NCBI GenBank assembly: GCA_964348185.1
Contig: CAYGBW010000108.1
Span: 1 to 13,790 of the forward strand
Origin: CAYGBW01 sp964348185
GTDB taxonomy: Bacteria; Desulfobacterota; BSN033; WVXP01
DNA length: 13,790 bases
Direction: 5' to 3'
Below, one piece after another: positions 1-6,806 of the stretch. The notes below the pieces were generated by a model. It made no database searches and was not told the origin of the DNA. It saw only the letters and a list, made by a program, of their open reading frames with translations. A program made the translations under genes and the position numbers. Position 1 is the first letter of the stretch. Each line of letters starts with the position of its first letter.

Positions 1-2
1 TC

Positions 3-155
3 AAAATCTTCACCCTGTTGAGTGGTGCCTCGCACTGGGGCGTAGGCCTTAATACTCCAAAGGTTAGCCCTATTGAGTGTCATCAAGAGGGTTACTCCAC
101 AGGGCAAGAATGTCAAATCTCAATGCTTGAATATCAAAACTTTGAAATCTCTTGA
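3..155 (+). other. Open frame running in from the left edge (50 codons), unrecognised
   Basis: A reading frame is open from the window edge to a TGA at 153-155. It could be the C-terminal end of a gene that begins outside the window, or chance or degenerate repeat sequence. The translation (around residues 8-18, GASHWGVGLNT) matches no domain I recognise. The following 197 bases up to the amidohydrolase are A+T-rich and repetitive, which fits the end of a coding or mobile segment as well as pure intergenic DNA. Confidence 0.2.
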
Positions 156-274
156 AGAATCATATGCTTAGGTAGCTTGGCCAACCGCCAACTCAACAGC
201 TCAGCCGACTATTTATCCCTATTTGTCATTTGAACTTTGACATTCATTTGAACTTTGAGCTTTGTCATTTGTCA
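109..274. repeat. Heptanucleotide tandem repeats (TTTGNNN), leader region
   Basis: From 222 to 274 the sequence reads as 7-base units starting TTTG with three variable bases (for example TTTGTCA, TTTGAAC, TTTGACA, TTTGAGC). There are three units, a 4-base interruption at 243-246, then four more units. A weaker A-rich heptad pattern (AATGTCA, AATCTCA, AATATCA, all in one phase) covers 109-136. No coding function is apparent. With the open frame at 3-155, this is all I see in the 352 bases before the first gene. Confidence 0.6.
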
Positions 275-341
275 TTCTAGCCGTTCCGTTGTGCTTATTA
301 ACTTTGAGCGATTACACGATGAGTTTCTGAGGAAACTCCTC

Positions 342-346
342 GGAGG
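342..346 (+). promoter_or_regulatory. Ribosome binding site deciding a TTG start
   Basis: GGAGG lies 6 bases before the TTG at 353-355. There is no suitable ATG nearby in frame. The translation from this TTG gives the expected N-terminal beta strand of amidohydrolases, so the site fixes the start codon. Confidence 0.75.
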
Positions 347-352
347 TGTAGC

Positions 353-1705
353 TTGACCTTAGACTGCTTGATAAAAAACGGGGCTGTATTTCTCGTTGAG
401 GATTTCCAAAAGATGAATCTCGGAATGAGGAAGGGGCAGATTGCCTGGATGGGTTTGGATCAACCTCCTGCCCGGGAAGTTTATGAGGCGGAAGGTCTGG
501 TGATTCTGCCCGGCATCATCGATGCTCACGTTCACGCCAGGGAACCTGGAAGTCCGGACAAGGAGGACTATGATTCTGTCTCCAGGGCAGCAGCCAGTTC
601 AGGGGTAACCACGATGATCTCTATGCCCAATACCGTTCCCCCATTGGATCGTGAGGACAACCTATGGATCGCACTAGGCTGTGCCCGGGAAAAGTCGCTC
701 GTGGATTTTGCATTTCAAGGCAGTGGAAAATCGAGTCGAGAGAACATAAGGAGGTTGAAGGATTTAGGGGTGGTATCCTTTGAACTGTTCTTGGCCGACG
801 CCCCGGAATCCATGTTAATCAAGGATGATGCCGAACTGTACGCTTCCCTTGAGGAGATTTCAAAAGCAGATGTCCTGGCTGGAGCATATGGACAGAATGG
901 AGACTTGATATCTCTGCGAGAAGAAAGAATGAAGAAGAGAAAACGAAAAGACCTCAGTTCTTTTCATGAGGCCCGCCCCCCAGTGGCAGAGGAGTTGGGA
1001 ACCGCCCGGGTCCTGGCCCTTGCCACTCTATTGGGGCTAGATGTGGTATTGCGGCAGGTCACCTGCAGAAGAACCCTGGACCTAGTCTCCTATTACCGGA
1101 CTCAGTATGATACTCACGTCCGGGTGGAATGTAATCCCCACCACCTGTTTTTGACACAGGAAATAGCCCAGGGCAAGGGTCCTTGGGCCAAAGTCGCCCC
1201 TCCCTTGAGGCAGGATGAGGACCGAAAGGCACTATGGGAGGGAATTCGAAAGGGGAGAATTGATTTTGTCAGTTCAGATCATGCCCCCCATACCCCCCAG
1301 GAGAAGAGGGATGGGGAGGCAGATATCTGGAAAGCCCCTTCAGGCATGCCGGGGATTGAAACCCTTCTCCCGATGATGTTGCAGGCCGTGGGCGACGGAT
1401 TAATATCCATGGCCAGACTGGTCGAATTGCTGTGTTTCAACCCAGCCCGGATATTCAGACTCTTCCCAAGGAAAGGGCAGATTATGGTGGGGGCGGATGC
1501 CGATCTGGTTCTGCTGAATTTGAGAGAACAGTGGTCTCTCTCCTCGAATAATCTTTACACCAAGGCCGGTTACACCCCCTTTGAGGGACAGAAGATTCCT
1601 GGCAAGATCGTGGCTACCTTCGTCCGGGGAAAGCCAGTATGGGAGCGGGGCATGTTTAGGGCCCAGCCGGGTTGGGGGCGTATGATCGGCCGCCAATTCC
1701 CCTGA
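353..1705 (+). CDS. Dihydroorotase/hydantoinase-like amidohydrolase with altered metal site
   Basis: This 450-aa protein has the length and layout of class I dihydroorotase, hydantoinase and allantoinase, TIM-barrel enzymes that hydrolyse cyclic amides. Visible landmarks are the HxH pair H59/H61 followed by R63 E64 P65 G66, MPN at 91-93, an NPHHLFLT segment near 261-268, the APPLR loop near 282-286, the SSDHAPH segment with D309 and H313, and a GADADLVLL C-terminal strand at 380-388. The lysine that is normally carboxylated (F-K in hydantoinases) appears as E144. The two histidines expected after it appear as Y179 (in AYGQN) and Q235 (in RQVTC). So the alpha-metal ligands are kept while the bridging and beta-metal ligands are replaced. 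It is probably not a housekeeping PyrC, and may be mononuclear, have a changed activity, or be a non-catalytic paralogue. It stands alone, 167 bases before the next gene. Start is TTG. Confidence 0.85.
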   Translation: MTLDCLIKNGAVFLVEDFQKMNLGMRKGQIAWMGLDQPPAREVYEAEGLVILPGIIDAHVHAREPGSPDKEDYDSVSRAAASSGVTTMISMPNTVPPLDREDNLWIALGCAREKSLVDFAFQGSGKSSRENIRRLKDLGVVSFELFLADAPESMLIKDDAELYASLEEISKADVLAGAYGQNGDLISLREERMKKRKRKDLSSFHEARPPVAEELGTARVLALATLLGLDVVLRQVTCRRTLDLVSYYRTQYDTHVRVECNPHHLFLTQEIAQGKGPWAKVAPPLRQDEDRKALWEGIRKGRIDFVSSDHAPHTPQEKRDGEADIWKAPSGMPGIETLLPMMLQAVGDGLISMARLVELLCFNPARIFRLFPRKGQIMVGADADLVLLNLREQWSLSSNNLYTKAGYTPFEGQKIPGKIVATFVRGKPVWERGMFRAQPGWGRMIGRQFP

Positions 1706-1786
1706 GATATCGAGTCCCTCCCATCCGTATATTCTGAATAACCCCCATTCAGCAATAGGAAATTCTTCCCATTCTCGGGTCTTTCC

Positions 1787-1816
1787 TTGAACCTCCCAGG
1801 GTCATTCTGCTATGGT
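1787..1816 (+). promoter_or_regulatory. Possible sigma70-type promoter for the OsmC gene
   Basis: TTGAAC (1787-1792) and TATGGT (1811-1816) are separated by 18 bases. Both are 4/6 matches. The predicted start of transcription is about 50 bases before the ATG at 1873. This is pattern recognition only. Confidence 0.3.
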
Positions 1817-1822
1817 TTATTT

Positions 1823-1853
1823 AATTCAGGTCCTTCCCTGTCTGGGCTGAATT
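1823..1853 (+). promoter_or_regulatory. Inverted repeat in the OsmC leader
   Basis: AATTCAG (1823-1829) is mirrored by CTGAATT (1847-1853) across a 17-base spacer. It lies between the putative -10 box and the Shine-Dalgarno site (AGGAGG, 1862-1867). It could be an operator for a dimeric regulator or an mRNA hairpin. Which regulator, if any, is unknown. Confidence 0.35.
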
Positions 1854-1872
1854 CGGAGAAAAGGAGGAAAAG

Positions 1873-2343
1873 ATGGGAAAGCTTGTCCATACGTCGAGGA
1901 TTGCCATTACCCGGGTCGAGGGCCCGGTACGCAAAGGGGTCATCGAAGGATTCAAGGAACCCGTATTCTATGGGGTCCACGGAGGAATCAAAAGATTCTA
2001 CGGGGTCGAACCGAAAGCGGAACATCCAGCAACCCTTGACCACATCATCGGGGGGGTAGGGGGGTGAATGATGGGAACCTTGGCCAGTTTTTTGGCCAAG
2101 CAGCATATTCCCACCCTCGAGGATCACTACAGGGCCCATGTGGAGGGGGATATTGAAGAGGTCGACGGGGTCCTCAAGATTACCCGGATACGGGTCCACT
2201 ACAACCTCGAGGTTCCTCCGGGGAAGGCCGAAGCCGCCCGCCAGGCTTTTGAGCAGTATCTCCCGCACTGCGCCGGCGCTCAGAGTGTCATCGGTTGCAT
2301 CCATATCGAGCACGACGCAGAGATTGAAGAGGTGAAGAGATAG
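1873..2343 (+). CDS. OsmC-family peroxidase, selenoprotein (UGA at codon 65)
   Basis: Read through the TGA at 2065-2067, this is a single 156-residue protein of normal OsmC/Ohr size. These small dimeric enzymes reduce organic hydroperoxides with a cysteine pair. The 64 codons before the TGA and the 91 after it are in one frame, and neither half is a complete OsmC domain. The UGA falls at the start of the central helix (after IIGGVGG, before MMGTLASFLAK), where the family has its peroxidatic Cys. C133, in YLPHCAG, sits where the second redox Cys is expected. A bacterial SECIS hairpin follows the UGA (separate entry). The start is a clear ATG with AGGAGG 5 bases upstream, and the gene stands alone. 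Family membership and the in-frame UGA are read from the sequence. Sec insertion is inferred, since selA, selB and selC are not in this window. The alternative is two coupled ORFs or a pseudogene. Confidence 0.85.
2079..2100 (+). promoter_or_regulatory. Bacterial SECIS element
   Basis: CTTGGCCA (2079-2086) pairs perfectly with TGGCCAAG (2093-2100), giving an 8-bp stem closed by the 6-base loop GUUUUU (2087-2092). The stem begins after 11 intervening bases from the UGA, and the loop opens with the G-U step favoured by SelB. This matches the established geometry of E. coli fdhF-type elements. The hairpin is inside the coding sequence, as is usual in bacteria, and encodes residues of TLASFLAK. 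Confidence 0.85.
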
Positions 2344-2642
2344 GGGTCTGAGTCATTCCTCTCTGATTGAAGGGGCACGGACCCAAGGATTTCGTCCTAT
2401 TGTCATTTTTCGTTCGTCCATGGCCATTTGACTTTTTCGACAAAACCGACTTTAATAGTCTCAATATATCTTTGGCTTCCCCTCGAAGCCAGGTATGCCA
2501 GCCCACCAACCGGGATGCGTCGCTTTAGAGTCGGTCGCAGAGGAAGACGCAGGGGTTCCAGTTGCGCTTTCTCAACTCCCAAATTGTTCATGACGTGCAG
2601 CTGTGATGAGGCAAGAGAAAGCTCTCCTGTTCAGAGCCCCCT
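2344..2642. other. Intergenic region, 299 bases, between OsmC and kinase genes
   Basis: It contains the promoter listed at 2428-2456 and two leader hairpins: a 7-bp stem TGGCTTC/GAAGCCA (2473-2479 with 2485-2491, loop CCCTC) and a 4-bp stem GAGA/TCTC (2615-2618 with 2623-2626). A 72-codon frame at 2428-2646 is arginine/serine-rich and overlaps the promoter, so I do not call it a gene. I see no obvious factor-independent terminator after the OsmC gene. Confidence 0.5.
2428..2456 (+). promoter_or_regulatory. Sigma70-type promoter for the hybrid histidine kinase
   Basis: TTGACT (2428-2433) and TTTAAT (2451-2456) are separated by exactly 17 bases. Each box is one mismatch from consensus. Transcription would start near 2463, leaving an untranslated leader of about 180 bases before the kinase ATG. 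Confidence 0.6.
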
Positions 2643-4652
2643 ATGAGAGATAAAGACAAAACAAAAAGGCAACTCCTCGTGGACCTGCAGGATCTGCGAG
2701 ACCGTTTGGCGCAGTTGGAAGGGTTGGAGGTCCGGCGAAAGCAGGCCGAGGAGGCGCTGAGGGAGAGCGAGGCGAAGTTCCGGTTAATATCAGAACAGTC
2801 GATTCTCGGGATTGCAATTCTTCAAAATGGTTATGTAAGGTACGCCAACCAGGCTGTTGAAGAGATCCTTGAGTACACGATGGATGAAATGCTTCGTTGG
2901 GAACCCGATGAGTTTGCCAAGGCCATCCATCCTGATGACCGATCCTTCGCCATGGAACAAGCCCAGAAGAAACAGCGTGGAGAACGCGATGTCGTTGTGA
3001 ATTACTCCTATCGAATCATAACCAAGGACGGAAAACCGAAGTGGATCGATCAGTATTCCAAAACGGTTTTCTACGAAGGGAAATACGCTGATCTCGTGAC
3101 GGTTATTGACGTCACAGAGCGTAAGCGAGCAGAGGAGAATCTCCAGGAAAGTCAGAAAAGGTTCAAGGCGCAATATCAAGGTATACCGATACCCACTTAC
3201 ACCTGGCAGAAGTTCGGTGAAGATTTCGTGTTGGTCGATGTCAACAACGCCGGCAGAGCATTGACACAGGGCGGAATCGATGACTATATGGGAAGGACCG
3301 CTACCCAAATGTATCGAGAGAACCGCCCGGATATACTGGAAGATCTATGGCGGTGCTTTACCGACAAAGTCGTCATCAAGCGGGAAATGTCCTATCGATT
3401 TCAGACAACGGGCGAAGAGAAACGGTTGGCCGCGACCTATGCATTTGTGCCTCCCGATTTGATCATGGTTCACACCGAGGATATCACGGACCGCAGCCGG
3501 TTGGAAGAGCAACTCCTCTGGTCACAAAGGATGGAAAGCATCGGTCGTCTCGCAGGGGGCGTGGCTCACGATTTCAACAACTTGCTGACTTCGATCGCCG
3601 GCTATGCGGAGTTGGGGATGAATCGGGTGGACCCGGATGATCGCCTGTACAGAGACCTTCAAGAGATTCTACGGGCCACGGACAGGGCTTCCCAACTCAC
3701 CCGCCAACTCCTGGCCTTCTCCCGCCGTGAGATAACGGAGCCGAAGGTCATCAACCTCAATGAAGTGCTCCTCGACACGAATAAGATGTTTCTCCGGCTC
3801 ATCGGCGAAGATATTGAGCTAGTGATTGTGCCGGCGGAAGGCCTTGGTTGCGTCAAGGTGGACCCGGGTCAGATCGAGCAGGTCCTTGTCAACCTCCTTG
3901 TCAACGCCCGGGACGCCATGACCAACGGGGGAAAACTCACCATCGAGACGGCCAGCGTCACCCTCGATGCGGACTATTCGGCTCGGCATGTGGGGGTGAG
4001 CCCTGGCGAGTATATCATGCTGGCCGTTAGCGACACCGGGGTCGGAATGGCCGAAGAGATCAAGGCCCACCTGTTTGAGCCCTTCTTCACGACCAAGGAG
4101 GTGGGAAGAGGGACGGGTCTTGGGCTTGCAACCTGTTATGGGATCGTCAAACAGAGCGGTGGGAACATCTGGGTGTACAGCGAGCCCGGCGTGGGAACGA
4201 CCTTTAAGATCTACCTCCCCCGGGTCGAGGAAGACGGCGAGCATCTGCCCAAGCTCGATGCGTCGAAGGAGCTCCCCCGGGGAAGGGAGACCGTCCTCCT
4301 GGTTGAGGATGAGCCGTCAGTCCGACGCGTGACGGCCCTGATGCTTCGGGAGCAGGGCTATACGGTTTTTGAGGCAGCAACGGGAGCGGAAGCCATCCAA
4401 GTGGCAATGGACCATAAGGGAAAGGAGATTCATCTCCTCCTGACCGACGTGGTTATGCCTCAGATGAGTGGCAGGGAGTTGGCTGACCGGCTCAGGGGCG
4501 ACCGTCCGGACATGAAAGTGCTCTTTTTCTCAGGCTATACAGACAATGTCATTGTCCACCATGGCCTGCTGGATTCCGGCATAACGTTTCTCCAAAAGCC
4601 CTTTTTGCCCGCTACCTTGGCAAACAAGGTGCGTGACTTGTTGGGCCGGTGA
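2643..4652 (+). CDS. PAS-PAS hybrid sensor histidine kinase with receiver domain
   Basis: This 669-aa protein is probably cytoplasmic, since no membrane segment or signal peptide is visible. Order: N-terminal coiled coil (about 8-45), PAS domain 1 (about 45-160, ending in the DVTERKRAEE linker), PAS domain 2 (about 170-285, ending in EDITDRSRLEEQ), HisKA with phosphoacceptor H309 in GGVAHDFNNLL, HATPase with N-box N421, DTGVGM at 464-469 and GRGTGLGL at 488-495, then a receiver domain (about 549-667). The receiver has acidic E555/D556, phosphorylation site D602 in TDVVMP, S630 and K652. All catalytic residues are intact. The receiver is C-terminal and no output regulator lies next to it, so this is an orphan phosphorelay kinase with unknown signal. 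The start is chosen because the MRDKDKTK opening before the coiled coil is typical, although no good Shine-Dalgarno site precedes it. Confidence 0.93.
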   Translation: MRDKDKTKRQLLVDLQDLRDRLAQLEGLEVRRKQAEEALRESEAKFRLISEQSILGIAILQNGYVRYANQAVEEILEYTMDEMLRWEPDEFAKAIHPDDRSFAMEQAQKKQRGERDVVVNYSYRIITKDGKPKWIDQYSKTVFYEGKYADLVTVIDVTERKRAEENLQESQKRFKAQYQGIPIPTYTWQKFGEDFVLVDVNNAGRALTQGGIDDYMGRTATQMYRENRPDILEDLWRCFTDKVVIKREMSYRFQTTGEEKRLAATYAFVPPDLIMVHTEDITDRSRLEEQLLWSQRMESIGRLAGGVAHDFNNLLTSIAGYAELGMNRVDPDDRLYRDLQEILRATDRASQLTRQLLAFSRREITEPKVINLNEVLLDTNKMFLRLIGEDIELVIVPAEGLGCVKVDPGQIEQVLVNLLVNARDAMTNGGKLTIETASVTLDADYSARHVGVSPGEYIMLAVSDTGVGMAEEIKAHLFEPFFTTKEVGRGTGLGLATCYGIVKQSGGNIWVYSEPGVGTTFKIYLPRVEEDGEHLPKLDASKELPRGRETVLLVEDEPSVRRVTALMLREQGYTVFEAATGAEAIQVAMDHKGKEIHLLLTDVVMPQMSGRELADRLRGDRPDMKVLFFSGYTDNVIVHHGLLDSGITFLQKPFLPATLANKVRDLLGR

Positions 4653-4782
4653 GCGCGGGTTTGGTGTCTTCTGGGCCTGATCAGAAATCGATAGCTTGGC
4701 GTGGAAGGGTTGCCCAGGGAGTGTTGGAGAATGGAAGTGTGGCTTCGCTCGGGCGGGGATTCTTTACAAATCGAGAGGCTCA

Positions 4783-5109
4783 ATGGAAAAGGGATGCATC
4801 TTCTGTGAGATTCTGAGAGGGGAGAGGCCGGCTGTTTTTCTCTATCAGGGCGATTCGGTCGTCGTTTTCAAGGATATTCATCCCCACGCCCCGGTTCATC
4901 TCCTCATTGTACCGAGAAGACATATCAGAAGTGTCAATGACTTAACCGAACAGGATGGAGATCTCATTGCTGAGATGATTCTAAGGGCCAGGGAGATGGC
5001 GAGAGAATCTTTGATTTCTGAATCAGGGTACAAATTGCTCTTCAATGTCGAACGGGGTGGAGGACAAATCATCTTTCATCTCCATCTCCATTTGCTAGGG
5101 GGGTGGTGA
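4783..5109 (+). CDS. HIT-family (histidine triad) nucleotide hydrolase
   Basis: This 108-aa protein resembles the HINT branch of histidine triad proteins, which hydrolyse nucleoside phosphoramidates and related adenylates. It begins with the CIFC pair (C5, C8), has the H33/H35 segment followed by VHLLIVPRRHI (38-48), the N88 loop with GGGQ at 92-95, and the catalytic triad H99-x-H101-x-H103 followed by LLGG. The protein stops one residue after GGW, several residues shorter than usual, since relatives typically continue to a WPPG-like tail. The start is ATG 4783 with GAGAGG a few bases upstream. An earlier ATG at 4696 would add 29 residues with no family similarity. It lies 130 bases after the kinase and 192 bases before serS. 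Confidence 0.9.
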   Translation: MEKGCIFCEILRGERPAVFLYQGDSVVVFKDIHPHAPVHLLIVPRRHIRSVNDLTEQDGDLIAEMILRAREMARESLISESGYKLLFNVERGGGQIIFHLHLHLLGGW

Positions 5110-5301
5110 TGGGCAGGCAGTGAGACCCTGACTCGGCCATTGCCGACCCCCGGGTCGATTCTCAGTAAATCGTTTGGGCTCAATCCAGAGAGAGGGGAAT
5201 GTCAGTCAGTTCCCTATCGGTATACTCCCGGCGGAATGAGAGCCTGAGGAAGATTTCAGAACCAGGGCTTGGGAGAGAGGGTAGGGAACAGAAGCAAAAC
5301 C

Positions 5302-6630
5302 ATGTTAGACATAAAATACATCAGGCAAAATCCTGAGGCTGTAAAGGCCAACTGCCGGAACCGGAACATTCAGGCCGACGTGGACCGAGTACTGGAGCTG
5401 GACAACCAGAGGAGGGACCTTCAATTCTCGACGGACAACCTCCGGAGGAGGGTGAAAGAGCTATCCGATGTCATCCCCCGGGAAAAGGACCCGGGCCGGA
5501 GGGAAGGTCTGGTGGCCGAGGCAAAAAGGTTGAAGGAGACGGTCGCGGGAAACGAGAAAAAGCTCACCGAGGTCCTCGAGGTCTTCCGTGAGGCGCTCTC
5601 CACGATTCCGAATATGACCCATCGGGACGCCCCCATTGGAGGCTCCGAGGAGGAGAACCGAGAGATCAGGCGGGTGGGAGACCTTCCCGATTTCGGCTTT
5701 GAGCCCAAGAATCATGTGGAGCTGGGGGAGAGGCTCGATCTGATCGATTTTGAGGGGGGCACCCGTGTCGCCGGCCAGAAGTTCTACTACCTTAAGAACG
5801 AGGCGGTTCTATTGGAGTATGCCCTGATCCGCTATGCCGTCGATACGCTCCTCAAAGAGGGGTTTACCCTTTACACCACTCCTGACCTTGCCCGGAGCGA
5901 AATCCTCGATGGTATCGGATTCAACCCGAGGGGCGAGGAGACCCAGGTCTACTCCGTTGCCAATTCCAACCTCTGCCTCATCGGGACCGCAGAAATCACC
6001 CTCGGAGGGCTATACGCCAATCAGATCATTTCAGAGGATGCCCTCCCCATAAGACTCTTGGGGATTTCTCATTGTTTTCGGACCGAGGCCGGCGCACCGG
6101 GACGGGCAGCCAAGGGGTTGTACCGTGTCCACCAGTTCACCAAGGTCGAGATGTTCGCCTTCACCCTGCCGGACGAGTCGGATGCCATGCACGAGTCATT
6201 TGTGGGATACGAGGAAGCGATCTTTCGTGGCCTCGGGATCCCCTATCGGGTCGTGGATGTCTGCACCGGAGACCTCGGCGGCCCAGCCTACCGAAAGTAT
6301 GACCTGGAGGCCTGGATGCCTGGGCGAGGCGACCACGGGGCGTGGGGAGAGGTCACGAGCACATCGAACTGCACCGACTATCAAGCCCGCCGCCTGAAAA
6401 TCCGGTACAAATCGAAAAAGACGGGAAAGAACGTGTTTGTCCACATGCTGAACGGGACAGCGGTCGCTGTGAGCCGCGCCCTGATCGCGATTATGGAGAA
6501 CTTCCAGCAGGCTGACGGTTCTATTGTGGTCCCCCACGTGCTCGGAAAATACACCGGATTCGACAGAATAGGGCCTGCGAAACCTACCTCACCTAAGCGT
6601 CCTCTAAGCATTTCCGTTGAAGAATCTTAG
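5302..6630 (+). CDS. serS: Seryl-tRNA synthetase
   Basis: This 442-aa class II synthetase charges tRNA-Ser, and also tRNA-Sec as the first step of selenocysteine synthesis, which links it functionally to the selenoprotein in this window. The N-terminal antiparallel coiled-coil arm is visible at about 27-100. The catalytic core has T229-A230-E231, motif 2 from FRTEAG (259-264, R260) through GLYRVHQFTKVEMF, and motif 3 LNGTAVAVSR (383-392, R392) followed by ENFQQADGSIVVP. Motif 3 has GT in place of the more common GSG, and GTAE replaces PTAE; both look like natural variation. I chose ATG 5302 because MLDIKYIRQNPE is the canonical opening; a TTG at 5269 would add 11 residues. No strong Shine-Dalgarno site precedes it. 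The C-terminus extends about 20 residues past the usual end. Confidence 0.95.
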   Translation: MLDIKYIRQNPEAVKANCRNRNIQADVDRVLELDNQRRDLQFSTDNLRRRVKELSDVIPREKDPGRREGLVAEAKRLKETVAGNEKKLTEVLEVFREALSTIPNMTHRDAPIGGSEEENREIRRVGDLPDFGFEPKNHVELGERLDLIDFEGGTRVAGQKFYYLKNEAVLLEYALIRYAVDTLLKEGFTLYTTPDLARSEILDGIGFNPRGEETQVYSVANSNLCLIGTAEITLGGLYANQIISEDALPIRLLGISHCFRTEAGAPGRAAKGLYRVHQFTKVEMFAFTLPDESDAMHESFVGYEEAIFRGLGIPYRVVDVCTGDLGGPAYRKYDLEAWMPGRGDHGAWGEVTSTSNCTDYQARRLKIRYKSKKTGKNVFVHMLNGTAVAVSRALIAIMENFQQADGSIVVPHVLGKYTGFDRIGPAKPTSPKRPLSISVEES

Positions 6631-6806
6631 GCATTTGCCAAGCGCCGAGAAGGGGAGAATGTCGCCGAGCACATGCCGCTTCCCCACATTGGGTTGAAGG
6701 CTCGGCCTTTCAGGCCTTGAGGCTGGGGGTGGCGAGCTCCTGGCCTCAAACCTCGAGCGAAACGACAGGGGAGGGGTCCTCAAACCTCAGCCCCCGGCTT
6801 CAAGGA
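6631..6806. other. Convergent spacer between serS and citrate synthase
   Basis: This is a 176-base gap between converging genes. It holds an 11-base direct repeat CCTCAAACCTC (6744-6754 and 6778-6788) and a short GGCC/GGCC inverted repeat. I see no hairpin followed by a T-run, so any terminator is not of the simple factor-independent kind. Confidence 0.4.

Noticed and set aside
5107..5146. UGA ending the HIT gene as a second selenocysteine codon, because the protein stops early and a hairpin (TCGGC/GCCGA, 5133-5146) follows
   Set aside because: The stem is only 5 bp, starts 23 bases after the UGA and has a CATT loop without the needed G-U. The downstream frame does not resemble the HIT C-terminal tail. 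Early termination is more likely natural variation.
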